The notes: generated from the letters alone by a model not told the origin. DNA of 64,000 nucleotides from Mucilaginibacter yixingensis (GCF_041080815.1 NZ_CP160205.1:2852001-2916000), one strand, 5' to 3'; positions 47,255-57,072 are shown, numbered from the stretch's first letter. Numbers and translations are program-made.

Positions 47255-48169
47255 TTAAACCGCCCTAAAGGCCGCCGGACTGGTAGCCGTCTGCTTTTTA
47301 AAGAAATTAGAGAAATGCGCTGTCTCCTCAAAACCCAGACTGTAGGCAATTTCAGAGACGTTCCAATTGGTCTGCTTCAGCAGGATTTTAGCTTCCTGCG
47401 CTACGCGCGAGGCAATAATATCGGTAGTGGTTTTGCCTGTGGTTTCTTTTAGTACTTTATTAAGGTGATTTACATGCACAGCTAATCGCTCGGCATAATC
47501 TTTGGCGGTGCGCAGTTGAATACGCTGATGAATAGATTCTATTGGGAACTGTCTTTCCAGCAGCTCGATAAATAATGAAGATACCCGTGCCGACGCAGAA
47601 TGTGTAGGATGCAGCGCCAAAGCAGGCTGTAGCTTTTGCCCGGTATGGATCAGCTCCAATACGTAATTGCGCAGCAGATCATATTTGTAAACATAATCTG
47701 ATGACAGCTCTTTTAGCATCTTGTTAAAGATTGGAGCAATTTCATCCGCCTCGTCATCACTTAACTGAAACACCGGAACGCTGCCCGGTTGAAAGATAGG
47801 CAGTTCATCCAGCACCACCCCGCTTTTATTGGGCAACAGAAAATCAGCTGTAAAAATGCAGAACGCTCCATGCTGGTCATCGTCCTGCGGTACGTAATGG
47901 TAAGGAATTTTGGGTGTAGCAAACAACAAGGCATTATGCTCAATATCGATCACCTTATCGGCATACTCGGCTTTGTTACGACCGCGGATCAGACTGATCT
48001 TGTAATAAGCGCGACGGTTATAAGGCATCTCCGGCACTAGCTTACGCTTAATGCGCTGCCGCAGCTCATCAATCCTGAATACGTTGAAATGACCTATCTC
48101 TTTGTTGATACCTTCGGGTATCAGCGTATTGCTTTCGCGGTAAAAATCGTCGATGGAGGCTATAGACAT
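47255..48169 (-). CDS. AraC-family transcriptional regulator
   Basis: 304 residues. The N-terminal cupin-like sensor (about 20-150) is not close to the one at 30771. The C-terminal double helix-turn-helix includes TAKDYAERLAVHVNHLNKVLKE and WNVSEIAYSLGFEETAHFSNFFKKQT (spans). An excellent promoter lies 16 bp upstream of the chosen ATG (48169), which makes the alternative start at 48187 unlikely because it would overlap the -7 box. It lies upstream of the SDR gene on the same strand. Confidence 0.88.
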   Translation of the reverse strand: MSIASIDDFYRESNTLIPEGINKEIGHFNVFRIDELRQRIKRKLVPEMPYNRRAYYKISLIRGRNKAEYADKVIDIEHNALLFATPKIPYHYVPQDDDQHGAFCIFTADFLLPNKSGVVLDELPIFQPGSVPVFQLSDDEADEIAPIFNKMLKELSSDYVYKYDLLRNYVLELIHTGQKLQPALALHPTHSASARVSSLFIELLERQFPIESIHQRIQLRTAKDYAERLAVHVNHLNKVLKETTGKTTTDIIASRVAQEAKILLKQTNWNVSEIAYSLGFEETAHFSNFFKKQTATSPAAFRAV

Positions 48170-48184
48170 ATTCGTTGTAAAAAT

Positions 48185-48217
48185 CAAATATAATCAATCA
48201 AGAAGGTTAACCACAAA
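48185..48217 (-). promoter_or_regulatory. strong predicted promoter of the AraC regulator
   Basis: On the minus strand TTTG (48217-48214), a 21-bp spacer, then TATATTTG (48192-48185). Both elements match the Bacteroidota consensus at ideal spacing. The implied leader is under 10 nt. Confidence 0.7.
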
Positions 48218-48272
48218 GGGCACAAAATTTCCACGGAGAACACAAATTTTTATCATACAAAGGCGACCAACA

Positions 48273-48371
48273 TGTCATTGCGAGCAGGGCTGCGCATTAG
48301 GCTAGAGCGCGAAGCAATCTCGTCGTACGCGATAGTCTTTCGACGAGATTGCTTCGTTCCTCGCAATGACA
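48273..48371. repeat. intergenic hairpin element, GTCAT...ATGAC family (copy B7)
   Basis: TGTCATTGCGAGCAGGG ... TTCCTCGCAATGACA with inner GAAGCAATCTCGTCG / CGACGAGATTGCTTC, a perfect 15-bp pair. With the promoter at 48185 it accounts for most of the 304-bp gap between the AraC gene and the DUF5703 gene. Confidence 0.85.
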
Positions 48372-48473
48372 ATTGTGTTAATTTACCATCACCAAAAAGT
48401 TACAGCCCAATCAGGACGGTCATATACGCGGTGCGCACATGTTTGCCTTACATTTAGCCTTTCAATTATAGCC

Positions 48474-50861
48474 ATGAAAAAACTTTTCTTTCTTGCTTCA
48501 ACATTTATTGCGTTGGCAGGTACTGTTGCCGCGCAGGATATTTCGCAGTACAACGTATCCTGGAACAGCCAGAGCAAAAACTCGTCTGAATCAATGCCAC
48601 TTGGTGGCGGCGATGTGGGTTGTAACGTTTGGGTTGAGAACAATGATATCCTGTTCTACATCAGCAAAACCGGTACGTTTGACGAGAACGGCTCAATGCT
48701 GAAACTTGGTCGCGTACGTTTGCACCTATCGCCAAATCCTTTTAAAAGCAATTTCAAACAGGAACTGAAATTAAAACAGGGTCATATTGAAATCACCGGC
48801 GATAACAACACCGTGGTAAAACTTTGGGTTGAAGTTTTTAAACCCGTAGTACACGTTGAGGTAAGCAGCGCGCAAAAGCTGAGCGCCAAGGCTATATTTG
48901 AAAACTGGCGGACGGATGATCGTCAGTTATCTGTAGACGAGCGTCATCAGGCCTGGGGTTACAGCAATGTAACGCCTGAAGAGCTGCCGTTATATACCCG
49001 TAAAGATACCATCAGGCCACAAGCAGCATCATTGGTTTGGTACCATCAGGACCGTAACAACGAAATGGTGATTGACCGCGAGGCTGTGCAACAACACCTG
49101 GGCGCAGTAAAGAACCAGCTTTGGAATCCGATGAAAGATCTGATCTTCGGCGGCGAACTGGTGGCCAAAGGCATGAAATATACCGGCACCATGGACAGCA
49201 TTTATGTAGCTACCAAATATCGCGGCTGGGTGTATCAGAGCGTAGCGCCATCAACCAAAATCAACCTGGATGTAGTATTACACACGGCACATGCTACCCC
49301 TGCCGTTTGGCAAAAAGGCTTACAGGCCGAGGTTGCTTTAGCACCAGCCAACAGCACCAAATTGCTTAAAACGCAGCAATGGTGGGCTCAATACTGGGAT
49401 CATAGCCATATTTACGTTAATACCGACAAGCAGGATCATACGAATGATAAAGGCTGGGAAGTGGGCCGTAATTACAACGTCTTCCGTTATCAGTTAGCTT
49501 GTAACGCCTTTGGCGAGTGGCCTACCAAATTTAACGGCGGCCTGTTTGTATTTGACGCCGATTTTGTAAAAGGCGACTACAAAAACAAGGTAACGCCAGA
49601 TTTTCGCCGTTGGGGTGGCAGTAGCTTTACCGCACAAAACCAGCGCCTGGTATACTGGCCAATGCTGAAAAGCGGCGATTTTAGCATGATGGCTCCTCAG
49701 TTTGAGTTTTACCGTCGCGCTATGAGCAATGCGTTACTGCGCGTTAAAACCTATTGGGGCCATGGCGGCGTAGCCTTTAACGAGCAATTGGAAAACTTTG
49801 GCCTGCCTGCCGGTCATACTTATGAGCGCCTGTGGGGCGGTCACCCCCTGCAGCCGAGGTCTGATTCATCGAGCACACGAGTGCTGAAAAACCAAAAAGG
49901 CGAAACCAAAAAATTCGTTGATTATGGTTTTGTAACCAACCCGTGGGTAATGGATCATTATGATGGTGAGCTGGAGTTCTCTAAAATGATACTTGATTAT
50001 CAGCTTTACAGCGGTGCCGATATCAGTAAATACCTGCCGTTTGTAGATGAGAGTGTTCGTTTCTTTGATGAGCATTATCAATACTGGTCTAAAAAGCTGA
50101 ACGGCTACCCGCTGGATGCCAACGGAAAATTGATTATGTATCCAGGCAGCGCTTTGGAAACTTATAAAGGAGCCACCAACTCTACCAGCACCATTGCCGG
50201 TTTAAAGAGCGTTTTAACCGAGTTGACTGAGCTCCCTGTTCAATATGGCACTGCCGCGCAGCGCGCTTACTGGAAAGGTTTGCTAACCCGCCTGCCTGAT
50301 ATGGCTACGCGCGAACTGAAAGGCCATACCGTAATCTCTCCTGCACAAATTTGGGATGGCAAAGTGAACAATACCGAACTGCCTCAATTGTACCCGGTTT
50401 TCCCCTATCGCATCTACGGCGTGGGTAAGCCAAACTTACAACTGGCACAAGACACCTGGCATTTCGGTGCCGATAAAGGTAGCCAGTACAGCATTGTAAG
50501 CTGGCACCCAGACCCAATTTTTGCTGCCGACCTGGGCCTGACCGATGAAGCGCAAAAACTGACTACTCAGAAACTGAGCAATGCTACCTTCCGTTACCCT
50601 ACATTCTGGGGACCGGGCCTTGACTGGGCACCAGACCACAACTGGGGCGGCAGCGGTATGATTGCCCTGCAGGAAATGATGCTGCAAGCCGATGGCAAAA
50701 AGATCTACCTGATGCCGGCCTGGCCAAAAGATTGGAACGCCGACGTAAAACTACGCGCACCATACAACACCACCATTGAGGCTACTATTAAAGATGGTAA
50801 AGTGGTAAAAATGAAGGTAACACCTGAAGCGAGAGCAAAAGACGTTATCGTGAAAGATTGA
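48474..50861 (+). CDS. exported DUF5703-family protein, putative GH95-like glycosidase
   Basis: 795 residues from the chosen ATG (48474), which starts a signal peptide MKKLFFLASTFIALAGTVAAQ (span). The N-terminal beta-sandwich has SESMPLGGGDVGCNVWVEN, the DUF5703 pattern and reminiscent of the GNGDLGAMV motif of GH95 alpha-L-fucosidases. The remainder is a helical (alpha/alpha)6-like region with conserved aromatic and acidic residues (EWPTKFNGGLFVFDAD, GGHPLQPRSDS) and a C-terminal beta-domain. A glycosidase role is inferred from fold resemblance only. The frame is open to 48366, but that stretch overlaps a repeat. Confidence 0.75.
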   Translation: MKKLFFLASTFIALAGTVAAQDISQYNVSWNSQSKNSSESMPLGGGDVGCNVWVENNDILFYISKTGTFDENGSMLKLGRVRLHLSPNPFKSNFKQELKLKQGHIEITGDNNTVVKLWVEVFKPVVHVEVSSAQKLSAKAIFENWRTDDRQLSVDERHQAWGYSNVTPEELPLYTRKDTIRPQAASLVWYHQDRNNEMVIDREAVQQHLGAVKNQLWNPMKDLIFGGELVAKGMKYTGTMDSIYVATKYRGWVYQSVAPSTKINLDVVLHTAHATPAVWQKGLQAEVALAPANSTKLLKTQQWWAQYWDHSHIYVNTDKQDHTNDKGWEVGRNYNVFRYQLACNAFGEWPTKFNGGLFVFDADFVKGDYKNKVTPDFRRWGGSSFTAQNQRLVYWPMLKSGDFSMMAPQFEFYRRAMSNALLRVKTYWGHGGVAFNEQLENFGLPAGHTYERLWGGHPLQPRSDSSSTRVLKNQKGETKKFVDYGFVTNPWVMDHYDGELEFSKMILDYQLYSGADISKYLPFVDESVRFFDEHYQYWSKKLNGYPLDANGKLIMYPGSALETYKGATNSTSTIAGLKSVLTELTELPVQYGTAAQRAYWKGLLTRLPDMATRELKGHTVISPAQIWDGKVNNTELPQLYPVFPYRIYGVGKPNLQLAQDTWHFGADKGSQYSIVSWHPDPIFAADLGLTDEAQKLTTQKLSNATFRYPTFWGPGLDWAPDHNWGGSGMIALQEMMLQADGKKIYLMPAWPKDWNADVKLRAPYNTTIEATIKDGKVVKMKVTPEARAKDVIVKD

Positions 50862-50893
50862 TTAAGGAAGACTAAAGCTTAACCCAGTTACAT

Positions 50894-50910
50894 AGGGCTT
50901 CGCACGCCCT
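50894..50910 (+). terminator. weak hairpin after the DUF5703 gene
   Basis: AGGGC-ttcgcac-GCCCT followed by TTAAC; only 5 bp of stem and a short T-run, 32 bp after the stop. Confidence 0.3.
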
Positions 50911-50918
50911 TTAACAAG

Positions 50919-50976
50919 CTCAGGATGTTACCCGGCGCTCTTTAAAAGAGTCCATCGGGAACATGCTGAGCTTTCT
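50919..50976. repeat. inverted repeat AAGCTCAGNATGTT
   Basis: AACAAGCTCAGGATGTT and AACATGCTGAGCTTTCTT face each other around about 25 bp. The arms match over 14 bases with one mismatch. It lies in the 222-bp gap between converging genes. Confidence 0.55.
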
Positions 50977-51050
50977 TGTATGCAAAGATCTTTATAAATG
51001 CCTGTCGAAATCCGCAGATCGAACAAATCGAAAGCCTTGCCACCCGGTTA

Positions 51051-51083
51051 AAGCCCTCCCCTTCGGGGAGGGTTGGGAGGGGT
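51051..51083 (-). repeat. CCCCTCC-family repeat (copy A6)
   Basis: AAGCCCTCCCCTTCGGGG and on to GGGAGGGGT, ending exactly at the GH15 stop codon, which on its strand reads TAA-ACCCCTCCC. Contains a perfect CCCTCCCC/GGGGAGGG hairpin. Confidence 0.8.
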
Positions 51084-52877
51084 TTACAAAAACACCGGCC
51101 TGTCCAACTTAATAGCAATCCGGTAAGCCGCATTCATTAAACCTACGTGGCTATAGGCTTGCGGGAAGTTACCCCACTGGCTACCGTCGTTCTCATCCAC
51201 ATCTTCGCTAAAAAGCAGCAGGTGATTACAGTATTGCAGTAGTTTTTCAAACTCGCGGATAGCATCATCCATACGGCCAACGCAGGCCAGGGCTTCTACA
51301 TACCAGAAGGCGCAGATCAAGAAAGTGGTCTCTGGCTTGCCAAAGTCATCTTTATGCAGATAGCGGTAAAATAAACCGTTAGGGGTCTTCAACTCCGCCT
51401 CCAACGCAGCCAGGTGATCGCGCGCTTTTTGTGAGGCGGGATCGATGTAGTTCATCATAATCAACTGCAACGTACTGGCATCCAGGTGCGGACTGCCCGC
51501 TGCGTGGGTATAAACCTTCCGCTCAGGATCCCAACAACTTTCAATGTGTGCGGCTGCACGGGCCATCAGGCCATTGGCGCGGTCTTCCAGTTCTTTATTG
51601 CCAATGGTAAGCGCCATTTTCAATGCTGCATTACAACCTGCCCATTGAAACAGGTTGCTATAACAGTGCACGTTGGCCATGTTACGAAACTCCCAGATGC
51701 CGGCATCGCGCTCATCAATGGTGCGTTCAATTTTATCCAACACCGATTTTATCCACCGGTCTGAATCCTTACGCTCGCTAAATACAAAGCGATGATCGGT
51801 GTAAAGCGGCAGCAACGAGATGAGCACCTGCCCGTAAATATCGTTCTGAATGTGCTCATAAGCCTGATTACCAATACGTACAGGACCACTGCCCTGGTAG
51901 CCGCTCAGATAGTCCAGCGTTTCTTCCACCAAAAAACGTTTACCGGTTATACTGTATAATGGCTGATACCGGAAACTATCCGGATTGGCCGAAAATGAGA
52001 TATCGGTAATGTAATTGAAATACCGCTCCATCTCCTCAAAATGCCCGATGTGATTAAGCGAGGTGAGCACATAGTAAGTATCGCGCAACCAGCAATAACG
52101 GTAATCCCAGTTACGGCCACTACCTATAAACTCGGGCAAACTGGTGGTACTGGCGGCGATGATAGCCCCTGTATCTTCAAACTGGTGAATTTTTAAAACC
52201 AACGCCGAGCGAATTACATAGTGCTGATAGAAACCGGCTATGGATGAATGCTTGATCCACAGGCGCCAGTACTCTATAGTTTCTCGCAAAAACTCCTCGC
52301 TGGTGGGCGCCAGCGGGGCTTCCAGCACATTGCCATAGGTAAGCACCAGGTATTTGGTTTCGTTAAGGGAGAAATGCTGATCCTCGTACATGTAACTGAT
52401 GGGGATGTTACTGGTCAGCTGCATGCGTTCATCGGCGCCGATAAACTCTATATGGTTACTGCCACGCAATGCTTGCATGGGGGTTTTACCATAGTCATAA
52501 ACGGGTTTACAACGCACCCGCACGCGGGGAGCGCCCTCCAATGGCTCAATCTTACGGATCAGCATCAAAGGCTTAAAGTACCTGTTGTATTTATAAAAGC
52601 GTGGCGCAAAGTCGGTTACCCGATATTTGCCTTTCCGATAAGTAATCTCGGTACGGATAACATTGGTGTTTTCCAGGTAATATTGGTTTGACTCATAGCT
52701 CTCGTCATCAGGGAGAATAGAAAACTCACCGCCTTTCTCTTTATCCAATAATCCGCCGAAAACGAATGAACTGTCAAAATCGGGCCAGCACAGCCAGTCG
52801 ATATTAGTGTTCTTGTTTACATGGGCCAGGTAAGCACAATTGCCCACCAAACCTGTTTGATAGAGGTGTTTTGCCAT
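51084..52877 (-). CDS. glycoside hydrolase family 15 protein (glucoamylase or trehalase)
   Basis: 597 residues, cytoplasmic (no signal peptide). The N-terminal beta-sandwich of the DUF5911 type starts TGLVGNCAYLAHVNKNTNIDWLCWPDFDSS (span). The (alpha/alpha)6 barrel contains GRNWDYRYCWLRDTYYVL, the GH15 signature, and WEFRNMANVHCYSNLFQWAG. This N-domain plus GH15 layout is shared by bacterial glucoamylase-like enzymes and by the GH15 trehalases of mycobacteria and archaea. The divergent trehalose operon makes trehalase a serious alternative. Confidence 0.88.
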   Translation of the reverse strand: MAKHLYQTGLVGNCAYLAHVNKNTNIDWLCWPDFDSSFVFGGLLDKEKGGEFSILPDDESYESNQYYLENTNVIRTEITYRKGKYRVTDFAPRFYKYNRYFKPLMLIRKIEPLEGAPRVRVRCKPVYDYGKTPMQALRGSNHIEFIGADERMQLTSNIPISYMYEDQHFSLNETKYLVLTYGNVLEAPLAPTSEEFLRETIEYWRLWIKHSSIAGFYQHYVIRSALVLKIHQFEDTGAIIAASTTSLPEFIGSGRNWDYRYCWLRDTYYVLTSLNHIGHFEEMERYFNYITDISFSANPDSFRYQPLYSITGKRFLVEETLDYLSGYQGSGPVRIGNQAYEHIQNDIYGQVLISLLPLYTDHRFVFSERKDSDRWIKSVLDKIERTIDERDAGIWEFRNMANVHCYSNLFQWAGCNAALKMALTIGNKELEDRANGLMARAAAHIESCWDPERKVYTHAAGSPHLDASTLQLIMMNYIDPASQKARDHLAALEAELKTPNGLFYRYLHKDDFGKPETTFLICAFWYVEALACVGRMDDAIREFEKLLQYCNHLLLFSEDVDENDGSQWGNFPQAYSHVGLMNAAYRIAIKLDRPVFL

Positions 52878-52912
52878 AGATGTATAGCTAACAACAGGAA
52901 ATAGAATTTGTT

Positions 52913-52953
52913 GTCTGAACCCGGATTTATAGGATTTTTGGGATGGACAGGAT
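52913..52953 (+). repeat. 41-bp inverted repeat, left arm
   Basis: GTCTGAACCCGGATTTATAG and on to ACAGGAT. Matches the inverse of 53047-53087 at 38 of 41 positions. It begins 35 bp upstream of the GH15 start. Confidence 0.9.
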
Positions 52954-53046
52954 ATAATGAGCGGATAGGTTATCGTTTAATATTTTCTTATAAAAATTCT
53001 ACTGTTAAATAAATCATCATCAATAAAGCCTCATCATTTTTAAAGC

Positions 53047-53087
53047 ATCCTGTTCATCCCAAAAATCCTATAAATCCCAGTTCAGAC
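53047..53087 (-). repeat. 41-bp inverted repeat, right arm
   Basis: Inverse of 52913-52953 (38/41). Ends 33 bp before the glgX start. The 93-bp AT-rich spacer between the arms should hold both divergent promoters; I see no exact TAnnTTTG pair in it. Confidence 0.9.
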
Positions 53088-53120
53088 AAACATTTTAGCT
53101 ATAAAACTCCTTTTAAGGGC

Positions 53121-55250
53121 ATGGAAACTACTACCTATCCAGGCAAACCATACCCTTTAGGAGCCACATGGGACGGCGAGGGTGTTAACTTTGCCATATT
53201 TGCAGATAACGCCACCGGCGTTGAACTTTGTCTGTTTGACAATAAAGACGCTAAGCAAGAATCGCAAAAGATTAACGTAACCGAGCGTTCGCACCAGATC
53301 TGGCATTGCTATTTACCCGATTGCAAGCCCGGGCAACTGTACGGCTTCCGCGTGCATGGGCCTTATGAACCCGAGAACGGTCACCGGCATAATCCCAACA
53401 AGTTGCTGATTGACCCCTATGCAAAGGCCATTGCCGGCAGCATCAACTGGAACGATGCCATGTTTGGCTACATTGTTGGTGATCCGCAAGCCGATCTGAG
53501 TTTCAGCGAGACCGATAGTGCGCCATTCATCCCAAAATCAGTAGTAATTGATAACGAGTTTGATTGGGAGGGCGATGAACCGCAGTACCTACCCTACCAT
53601 CAGTCTATCATTTACGAAGCACATGTGCGGGGTTTTACCAAGCAACATCCGGATATCCCGGAAGAAATCCGTGGCAGTTACGCGGCCATTGGGCATCCCG
53701 TTACTATTCAATATTTGAAAGACCTGGGCATTACGGCCATAGAGCTGATGCCTGTACACCAATTTGTAAATGACCGCCACTTGCTGGAAAAAGGGCTTTA
53801 CAATTACTGGGGCTACAATACCATCGGCTTTTTTGCGCCCGATGTTCGCTATTCATCCAGCGGTGTTGAGGGCGGTCAGGTAACCGAGTTTAAACAAATG
53901 GTAAAAGACCTGCACAAAGCTGGTATTGAGGTGATACTTGACGTAGTATACAACCATACCGGCGAAGGCAACGAGATGGGCCCAACACTTAGTTTTAAAG
54001 GTGTAGATAATTTTTGCTATTACCGGTTGGTTGAGGGCGATATGCGCCATTATATGGACTATACCGGCACCGGTAACACGCTCAACGCCAACCTGCCAAA
54101 CGTGCTGCGCTATATTATGGACAGCCTGCGCTACTGGATCTTAGACATGCACGTAGACGGCTTTCGTTTTGATCTGGCCGCAACCCTGGCCCGCGAATTA
54201 CATGAGGTGAATCGACTGAGTGCCTTTTTTGATATTATTCATCAGGACCCGGTGATCTCGCAAGTAAAACTGATTGCCGAGCCCTGGGACGTGGGCGAAG
54301 GCGGCTACCAGGTAGGTAAGTTCCCTTCGGGCTGGGCAGAGTGGAACGGAAAATTCCGCGATTGTATCCGCGATTACTGGCGCGGGGCCGATAGCATGTT
54401 GGGCGAGTTTGCACAGCGCTTTACCGGTAGCCCTGATTTATACCAGGATGATTACCGCCGACCAACTGCCAGCATCAACTTCATTACCGCGCACGACGGC
54501 TTTACGTTGAACGACCTGGTATCTTACAATGATAAACATAACGAAGCGAACGGCGAAGACAACCGCGACGGCGAAAGCCATAACCGCTCATGGAACTGCG
54601 GCGTTGAAGGCCCAACGGATGACGAAGCCATCAACCAACTACGCGAGCAACAAAAACGCAACCTGTTAACCACACTGTTCCTCTCGCAAGGCGTGCCCAT
54701 GCTGGTAGCTGGCGATGAGTTTGGCCGCACACAAAACGGGAACAACAATGCCTACTGCCAGGATAACGAGATCTCATGGCTCAACTGGAAAGATGCGGAT
54801 CAAAGCTTGCTCAAGTTTACCCGCAAGCTCATTCATTTTATGAAAGAGCATCCCGCCTTCCGTAGAAGAAAGTGGTTCCAGGGCTTGCCCATTAAAGGCA
54901 AAGGATTGGAAGACATTGCCTGGTTTTTGCCTGAAGGCACCGAGATGAGCGACGAGAACTGGAACCATGACTATGCCAAATCGCTCGGCGTGTTCCTGAA
55001 CGGCAAAGGCATACATCAATTAGACCCAGAAGGTCATCAGATTGAAGACGATAACTTCTATCTCATCTTTAACGCCTATCATGAAGCTTTGGAGTATACT
55101 TTCCCCGAAAAAATCCGCGGCAAAGGCTGGATGAAAGTGATTGACACTGCCGAAGATGAGACCGAAGACCACCTGCTGGATCAAAAGGAGTCTATCTGCG
55201 TACAGGGCCGTTCGGTAGTGGTTTTACATCAACCTTTACCTAAAAAGTAA
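53121..55250 (+). CDS. glgX: glycogen debranching enzyme (isoamylase type, GH13)
   Basis: Hydrolyses alpha-1,6 branches of glycogen or limit dextrin. 709 residues: an N-terminal CBM48-like domain (PLGATWDGEGVNFAIFADNA, about 12-95), then the GH13 barrel. Catalytic residues are D351 (HVDGFRFDLA), E387 (LIAEPWD) and D459 (TAHDGFTL). GWAEWNGKFRDCIRDYWRG (motif span) is characteristic of GlgX/TreX. First gene of a tight operon: treZ starts 4 bp after its stop. It supplies linear maltodextrins for the downstream trehalose enzymes, an arrangement like treX-treZ-treY. Confidence 0.95.
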   Translation: METTTYPGKPYPLGATWDGEGVNFAIFADNATGVELCLFDNKDAKQESQKINVTERSHQIWHCYLPDCKPGQLYGFRVHGPYEPENGHRHNPNKLLIDPYAKAIAGSINWNDAMFGYIVGDPQADLSFSETDSAPFIPKSVVIDNEFDWEGDEPQYLPYHQSIIYEAHVRGFTKQHPDIPEEIRGSYAAIGHPVTIQYLKDLGITAIELMPVHQFVNDRHLLEKGLYNYWGYNTIGFFAPDVRYSSSGVEGGQVTEFKQMVKDLHKAGIEVILDVVYNHTGEGNEMGPTLSFKGVDNFCYYRLVEGDMRHYMDYTGTGNTLNANLPNVLRYIMDSLRYWILDMHVDGFRFDLAATLARELHEVNRLSAFFDIIHQDPVISQVKLIAEPWDVGEGGYQVGKFPSGWAEWNGKFRDCIRDYWRGADSMLGEFAQRFTGSPDLYQDDYRRPTASINFITAHDGFTLNDLVSYNDKHNEANGEDNRDGESHNRSWNCGVEGPTDDEAINQLREQQKRNLLTTLFLSQGVPMLVAGDEFGRTQNGNNNAYCQDNEISWLNWKDADQSLLKFTRKLIHFMKEHPAFRRRKWFQGLPIKGKGLEDIAWFLPEGTEMSDENWNHDYAKSLGVFLNGKGIHQLDPEGHQIEDDNFYLIFNAYHEALEYTFPEKIRGKGWMKVIDTAEDETEDHLLDQKESICVQGRSVVVLHQPLPKK

Positions 55251-55254
55251 AACC

Positions 55255-57069
55255 ATGCAAAGGAGAACGCCGGGAGTTAGATTTAATGCAGATGGAAAGG
55301 CCGAGGTTGTGCTATGGTCACCATCTGCACAAAAAGTTGAGATAATACTACTTAACGATCATAAAAAGATTGCATTAAATGGCGTAGACTTTGGCTACTG
55401 GGAGCTAACCACAACCGCAATCAAACCTGGCGGTTGCTATAAGTTTATGCTGGATAATGACAAAGAGCTGCCCGATCCCGCATCGCTTAGTCAACCCGAT
55501 GGCGTGCATGGCCACTCTCAAACCATCGACCTAAAACAATTTAATTGGACTGATGGTAACTGGCAAAATCCACCACTGGATGATTATCTGATTTACGAGC
55601 TACACACCGGAACGTTTAGCACCGATGGTACTTTCAAAGGGATTGAGGAGCATCTGGACCATTTATTACAATTGGGCATAACCGCTATTGAGCTTATGCC
55701 CGTGGCCCAATTCCCTGGCGGGCGCAACTGGGGATATGATGGCGTCTATCCCTTCGCCGTACAAAATAGTTATGGCGGTGCCGAAGGCTTGATGCAACTG
55801 GTAAACACCTGCCACAACCACGGGCTTGCCGTGATACTGGATGTGGTGTACAACCACTTAGGCCCCGAAGGGAATTACTTTGGCGAGTACGGCCCCTATT
55901 TTACCTCGAAATATTGCACCCCCTGGGGCCCCGCACTCAATTTTGACGATACCTGGTGCGATGCCGTGCGCAACTATTTTATAGAGAACGCGCTGATGTG
56001 GTTCCGTGATTTTCATATCGATGCCCTTAGGCTGGATGCGGTACACGCTATAAAAGATTTTAGTCCGACGCATCTGCTACGTGAAATGAAACAGCGGGCG
56101 AATGAGTTGATGCCGGAGACCGATCGCACGCATTACCTTATTACCGAGGTTGACCTGAACGACAATCGCTTTATTGACACACTGGACAACCACGGCTACG
56201 GCATGGATGCCCAGTGGATCGATGAATTTCATCATGCATTGCGTGTAACCGCCGGCGGCGACAGGAATGGATATTATGAAGATTTTAATGGTATAGCGCA
56301 TTTAGCTAAAGCTTATGAGGATGCTTATGTGTATGATGGCCAATTTTCGCCCACACGCAAACGGTATTTCGGCAGCAGCGCGGCAGGTTTTCCGGGGCGA
56401 CAGTTTGTGGTCTTTTCCCAAAACCATGACCAAGTAGGCAACAGAATGCTGGGCGAGCGGAGCAGCCAGCTATTTAGTTTTGAAATGCAAAAACTAATGG
56501 CAGGTGCCGTGCTGGTTGCCCCTTTTGTGCCCCTGCTGTTTATGGGCGAAGAATGGGCCGCGCAAACCCCATTTCAGTACTTTGTAAGTCATACCGAGCC
56601 AGCGTTGGTGGAGGCCGTGCGCAAAGGCCGTAAAGCTGAATTTACTGCTTTCCACGCCGAAGGTGAAACCCCGGATCCACAATCTGAAGGCACTTTTAAC
56701 CGTTCTAAATTGAGCTGGGATGAGTTAAACAGCGCCCATTCAGCGGTAATGTTTAAGTATTATCAAAAACTTATTTACTTACGTAAGAAACTGACTACCT
56801 TGCATATACTTAACCGAGAAAAACTAAAAGTCACCTTCAGCGAGGATAATAAAACCCTCCTGCTGCAACGCTGGCATGGCAATGAAAAAGTTTGCTGCGC
56901 CATGAATTTTTCAGACCAATTACAACAAATACAATTACCTGCAGATGCACAATGGCAGGTAAAATTAGATTCTGCCGATGCACAATTTGGCGGACCAACA
57001 GCATCGGCGCAGCCACAAAACCAAACCTTAAGCATCGGGCCGCAATCTATCGTCATCTACAGCAATTGA
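55255..57069 (+). CDS. treZ: malto-oligosyltrehalose trehalohydrolase
   Basis: Cleaves trehalose from the end of maltooligosyltrehalose made by TreY. 604 residues: an N-terminal beta-sandwich (about 1-95), then the GH13 barrel with ELHTGTFSTDGTF, the nucleophile D261 (ALRLDAVHAI), acid E298 (LITEVDLND) and D392 (FSQNHDQVGN). The FSQNHDQ/GNR segment and GEEWAAQTPFQYFVSHTEP (span) are TreZ-specific, unlike branching enzymes. The start ATG is 4 bp after glgX and its stop is 3 bp before the fused treY-malQ gene. Confidence 0.95.
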   Translation: MQRRTPGVRFNADGKAEVVLWSPSAQKVEIILLNDHKKIALNGVDFGYWELTTTAIKPGGCYKFMLDNDKELPDPASLSQPDGVHGHSQTIDLKQFNWTDGNWQNPPLDDYLIYELHTGTFSTDGTFKGIEEHLDHLLQLGITAIELMPVAQFPGGRNWGYDGVYPFAVQNSYGGAEGLMQLVNTCHNHGLAVILDVVYNHLGPEGNYFGEYGPYFTSKYCTPWGPALNFDDTWCDAVRNYFIENALMWFRDFHIDALRLDAVHAIKDFSPTHLLREMKQRANELMPETDRTHYLITEVDLNDNRFIDTLDNHGYGMDAQWIDEFHHALRVTAGGDRNGYYEDFNGIAHLAKAYEDAYVYDGQFSPTRKRYFGSSAAGFPGRQFVVFSQNHDQVGNRMLGERSSQLFSFEMQKLMAGAVLVAPFVPLLFMGEEWAAQTPFQYFVSHTEPALVEAVRKGRKAEFTAFHAEGETPDPQSEGTFNRSKLSWDELNSAHSAVMFKYYQKLIYLRKKLTTLHILNREKLKVTFSEDNKTLLLQRWHGNEKVCCAMNFSDQLQQIQLPADAQWQVKLDSADAQFGGPTASAQPQNQTLSIGPQSIVIYSN

Positions 57070-57072
57070 AAA

